A program made the position numbers and the translations under genes. DNA of 64,000 nt from assembly GCA_015068665.1 (NCBI GenBank), contig SVKB01000004.1, positions 62,001 through 126,000 on the forward strand, read 5' to 3'. Below are positions 62,884-64,000 of the stretch, piece after piece. Below the pieces are notes generated by a model that was given only the letters and a program-made list of their open reading frames with translations, was not told the DNA's origin and ran no database searches. Positions within the stretch are counted from its first letter, which is position 1, and every line of letters starts with the position of its first letter. The stretch is from Oscillospiraceae bacterium. Its GTDB lineage: Bacteria; Bacillota; Clostridia; UMGS1840; HGM11507.

Positions 62884-63865
62884 TATTCCCATATTTGTCA
62901 GTCATCAGGGATGTCCCAATGACTGTATATTCTGTAATCAGAAAAAAATAACCGGAGTATATAAAAAAGAAAAATACGAAGAAATAAAATATAAAATTAA
63001 AACGTATCTTGACAGCGCAGATCGTAATGCAGAAATTGAGATTTCATTTTTTGGCGGAAGCTTTACGGGAATAGATATGGATGAACAAAATATGTATCTT
63101 GAAACAGCCGGAGAGTTCTTCTACGATAAAAGAATAACAGGAATAAGAATATCCACAAGACCCGATTATATAACTGAAGAAATTCTTAATAATCTTGCTG
63201 CTAAAGGTGTTACCACAATTGAGCTTGGTGTTCAGTCGATGAATGACAAAGTGCTAATGCTCAATAAACGCGGTCATAAAAGTCAGGCTACCTTTGATGC
63301 CGTAAAGCTTATAAGAAAATTCCCTTTTAAATTAGGTCTTCAGATGATGGTTGGTATGTATGGATCCGATGAAGAAACCGATAAATATACCTGTGAAGAG
63401 ATTATTAAACTGTGTCCTGATTTTGTAAGGATTTATCCGACTGTTGTTATCAGACAAACTGAGTTATTTGATTTATATAATAATAAACTTTTTGTTCCGT
63501 ACAGTCTTGAAGATGCAATAAGAATTTCAGCTGATATACTAAAAAGGTTTAACGAAACTAATATAGATGTGATCCGAATTGGACTTATGGCAGGAGAAGA
63601 TATTAATGAAAACCAGGTTTTCGGACCTTATCATTCATCCTTTCGTGAATTGGTTGAAAGCTATTTATATTATGAAAAACTATATAAAGATATTTCAGCT
63701 TTAACTTCAAAGAGAATAAAAATAATATGTAAAAAAAGTGAAACCTCAAAAATTATCGGTAACAAAAGAAACAACATAAAGAAACTGATAAAAGAGCTTA
63801 ACCTTGAATCGTTGCGTGTAGTTAATGATGATATTGAGGAATATATTATAAAAGAGGATGTATAA
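62870..63865 (+). CDS. Radical SAM protein of the ELP3-like type
   Basis: The 331-residue protein has the 4Fe-4S ligands Cys15, Cys19 and Cys22 in QGCPNDCIFCNQKKITG, then FFGGSFTGID and IRISTRPDYITEEIL. The pattern belongs to the ELP3/YhcC radical SAM group, but the length is short and there is no acetyltransferase domain, so tRNA modification by analogy is only possible. The ATG at 62870 is inside the end of the preceding gene with GAGG upstream; a frame from 62795 lies in that gene. It is followed by an overlapping HAD gene. Confidence 0.88.
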   Translation: MRKINIPIFVSHQGCPNDCIFCNQKKITGVYKKEKYEEIKYKIKTYLDSADRNAEIEISFFGGSFTGIDMDEQNMYLETAGEFFYDKRITGIRISTRPDYITEEILNNLAAKGVTTIELGVQSMNDKVLMLNKRGHKSQATFDAVKLIRKFPFKLGLQMMVGMYGSDEETDKYTCEEIIKLCPDFVRIYPTVVIRQTELFDLYNNKLFVPYSLEDAIRISADILKRFNETNIDVIRIGLMAGEDINENQVFGPYHSSFRELVESYLYYEKLYKDISALTSKRIKIICKKSETSKIIGNKRNNIKKLIKELNLESLRVVNDDIEEYIIKEDV

Positions 63866-64000
63866 TGGGAAAATTTGATAATTATGTTCTTATAAGTGAC
63901 CTTGACGGAACATTATTGAAAAAAGGAAATTACATAAGCCCCAAGGATATTGAGGCAATAAAATATTTTCAGAAAGAAGGTGGCAAGTTTACCATTGCCA
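63865..64000 (+). CDS. HAD-superfamily hydrolase, N-terminal part cut by window end
   Basis: An ATG at 63865 overlaps the radical SAM stop (TAATG) and is preceded by AGAGG. The 45 visible residues contain the HAD nucleophile motif YVLISDLDGTLL, with the catalytic Asp, and the region ISPKDIEAIKYFQKEGGKFTIA typical of the Cof subfamily of phosphatases. The gene runs off the window, so cap type and substrate cannot be determined. Confidence 0.85.
   Translation, partial: MGKFDNYVLISDLDGTLLKKGNYISPKDIEAIKYFQKEGGKFTIA

Noticed and set aside
62870-63865. Radical SAM gene as the missing partner of the PqqD protein
   Set aside because: It is about 47 kb away, belongs to the ELP3-like group rather than the RiPP (SPASM) type, and has different neighbours.
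1-64000. CRISPR arrays, insertion sequences, prophage or tRNA genes
   Set aside because: I saw no regularly spaced repeats, transposase or integrase motifs, or cloverleaf-type sequences in the window.

Overview
The window is AT-rich, densely packed chromosome of a Gram-positive, endospore-forming anaerobe of the class Clostridia. The evidence is spoIIGA-sigE with Spo0A-type boxes, a spoVM-like micro-ORF, a Bacillus/Clostridium-type large SRP RNA next to dnaX, DnaD- and DnaI-type replication proteins, a DUF1540 protein, a CD1247-domain protein and two secreted SLH-domain (S-layer) proteins. I cannot name a genus. I see no tRNA, rRNA, CRISPR array, insertion sequence or prophage. Almost everything is housekeeping; the accessory-looking part is about 9.3-15.9 kb.

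Layout. 0-1.8 kb: end of an unidentified membrane protein, then spoIIGA-sigE, without sigG. 1.9-7.6 kb: cdaA-cdaR (c-di-AMP synthesis), an FAD enzyme, a PfkB kinase, then birA-bioY (biotin salvage). 7.7-9.3 kb: ilvE and a DivIVA-like protein. 9.3-10.3 kb: a divergent family-2 glycosyltransferase. 10.4-15.9 kb: one operon of an SLH protein, a polytopic membrane protein, an HPr-kinase-like ATPase, a PqqD-like protein, a Ser/His signal-peptidase-like protein and an ABC exporter, running on into recD2 and comF. 18.9-21.4 kb: secG and rnr.

21.4-35.0 kb: fourteen co-directional, tightly spaced genes (rRNA methyltransferase-like, ecfA1-ecfA2-ecfT, truA, a DUF5711-like protein, cvpA, corA, rho, rqcH, pncB, an Lrp-type regulator, an aminotransferase, trmL). 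35.1-38.6 kb: glycolytic pgk-tpiA-gpmI. 38.6-43.8 kb: SRP RNA, dnaX, ybaB/ebfC, recR, a dnaD-like gene and a dnaI/dnaC-like gene. 43.8-47.1 kb: a 952-residue SLH protein, a 50-residue membrane protein and a 24-residue SpoVM-like peptide. 47.2-51.9 kb: mnmE (minus strand), then iscS-iscU-thrC. 51.9-59.8 kb: DUF1540 gene, phosphoesterase, tig-clpP-clpX, endonuclease IV-like gene, aroQ, M24 peptidase, efp and a Cys/Asp-rich protein. 59.8-64.0 kb: amidohydrolase, ispD-ispF, acyltransferase, radical SAM protein and the start of a HAD hydrolase cut by the window end.

How they connect. BioY (7.1 kb) is the substrate-binding half of a biotin importer and the ecfA1A2T module (22.3-24.9 kb) is the likely energising half; BirA then attaches the biotin. 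SRP RNA and SecG serve membrane targeting, which the SLH proteins need. Tig-ClpPX and RqcH cover protein folding and quality control.

Points most worth a second look: the HprK/PqqD/Ser-His peptidase/ABC operon with no radical SAM enzyme or visible precursor; Spo0A-type boxes built into a terminator stem before spoIIGA; an in-frame A_AAA_AAG slippery heptamer in dnaX; the SpoVM-like micro-ORF; the Asp-Cys repeat protein; and Cys-rich and Lys-rich tails on IscU and trigger factor. Starts given are those best supported by a Shine-Dalgarno sequence; several are GTG or TTG.
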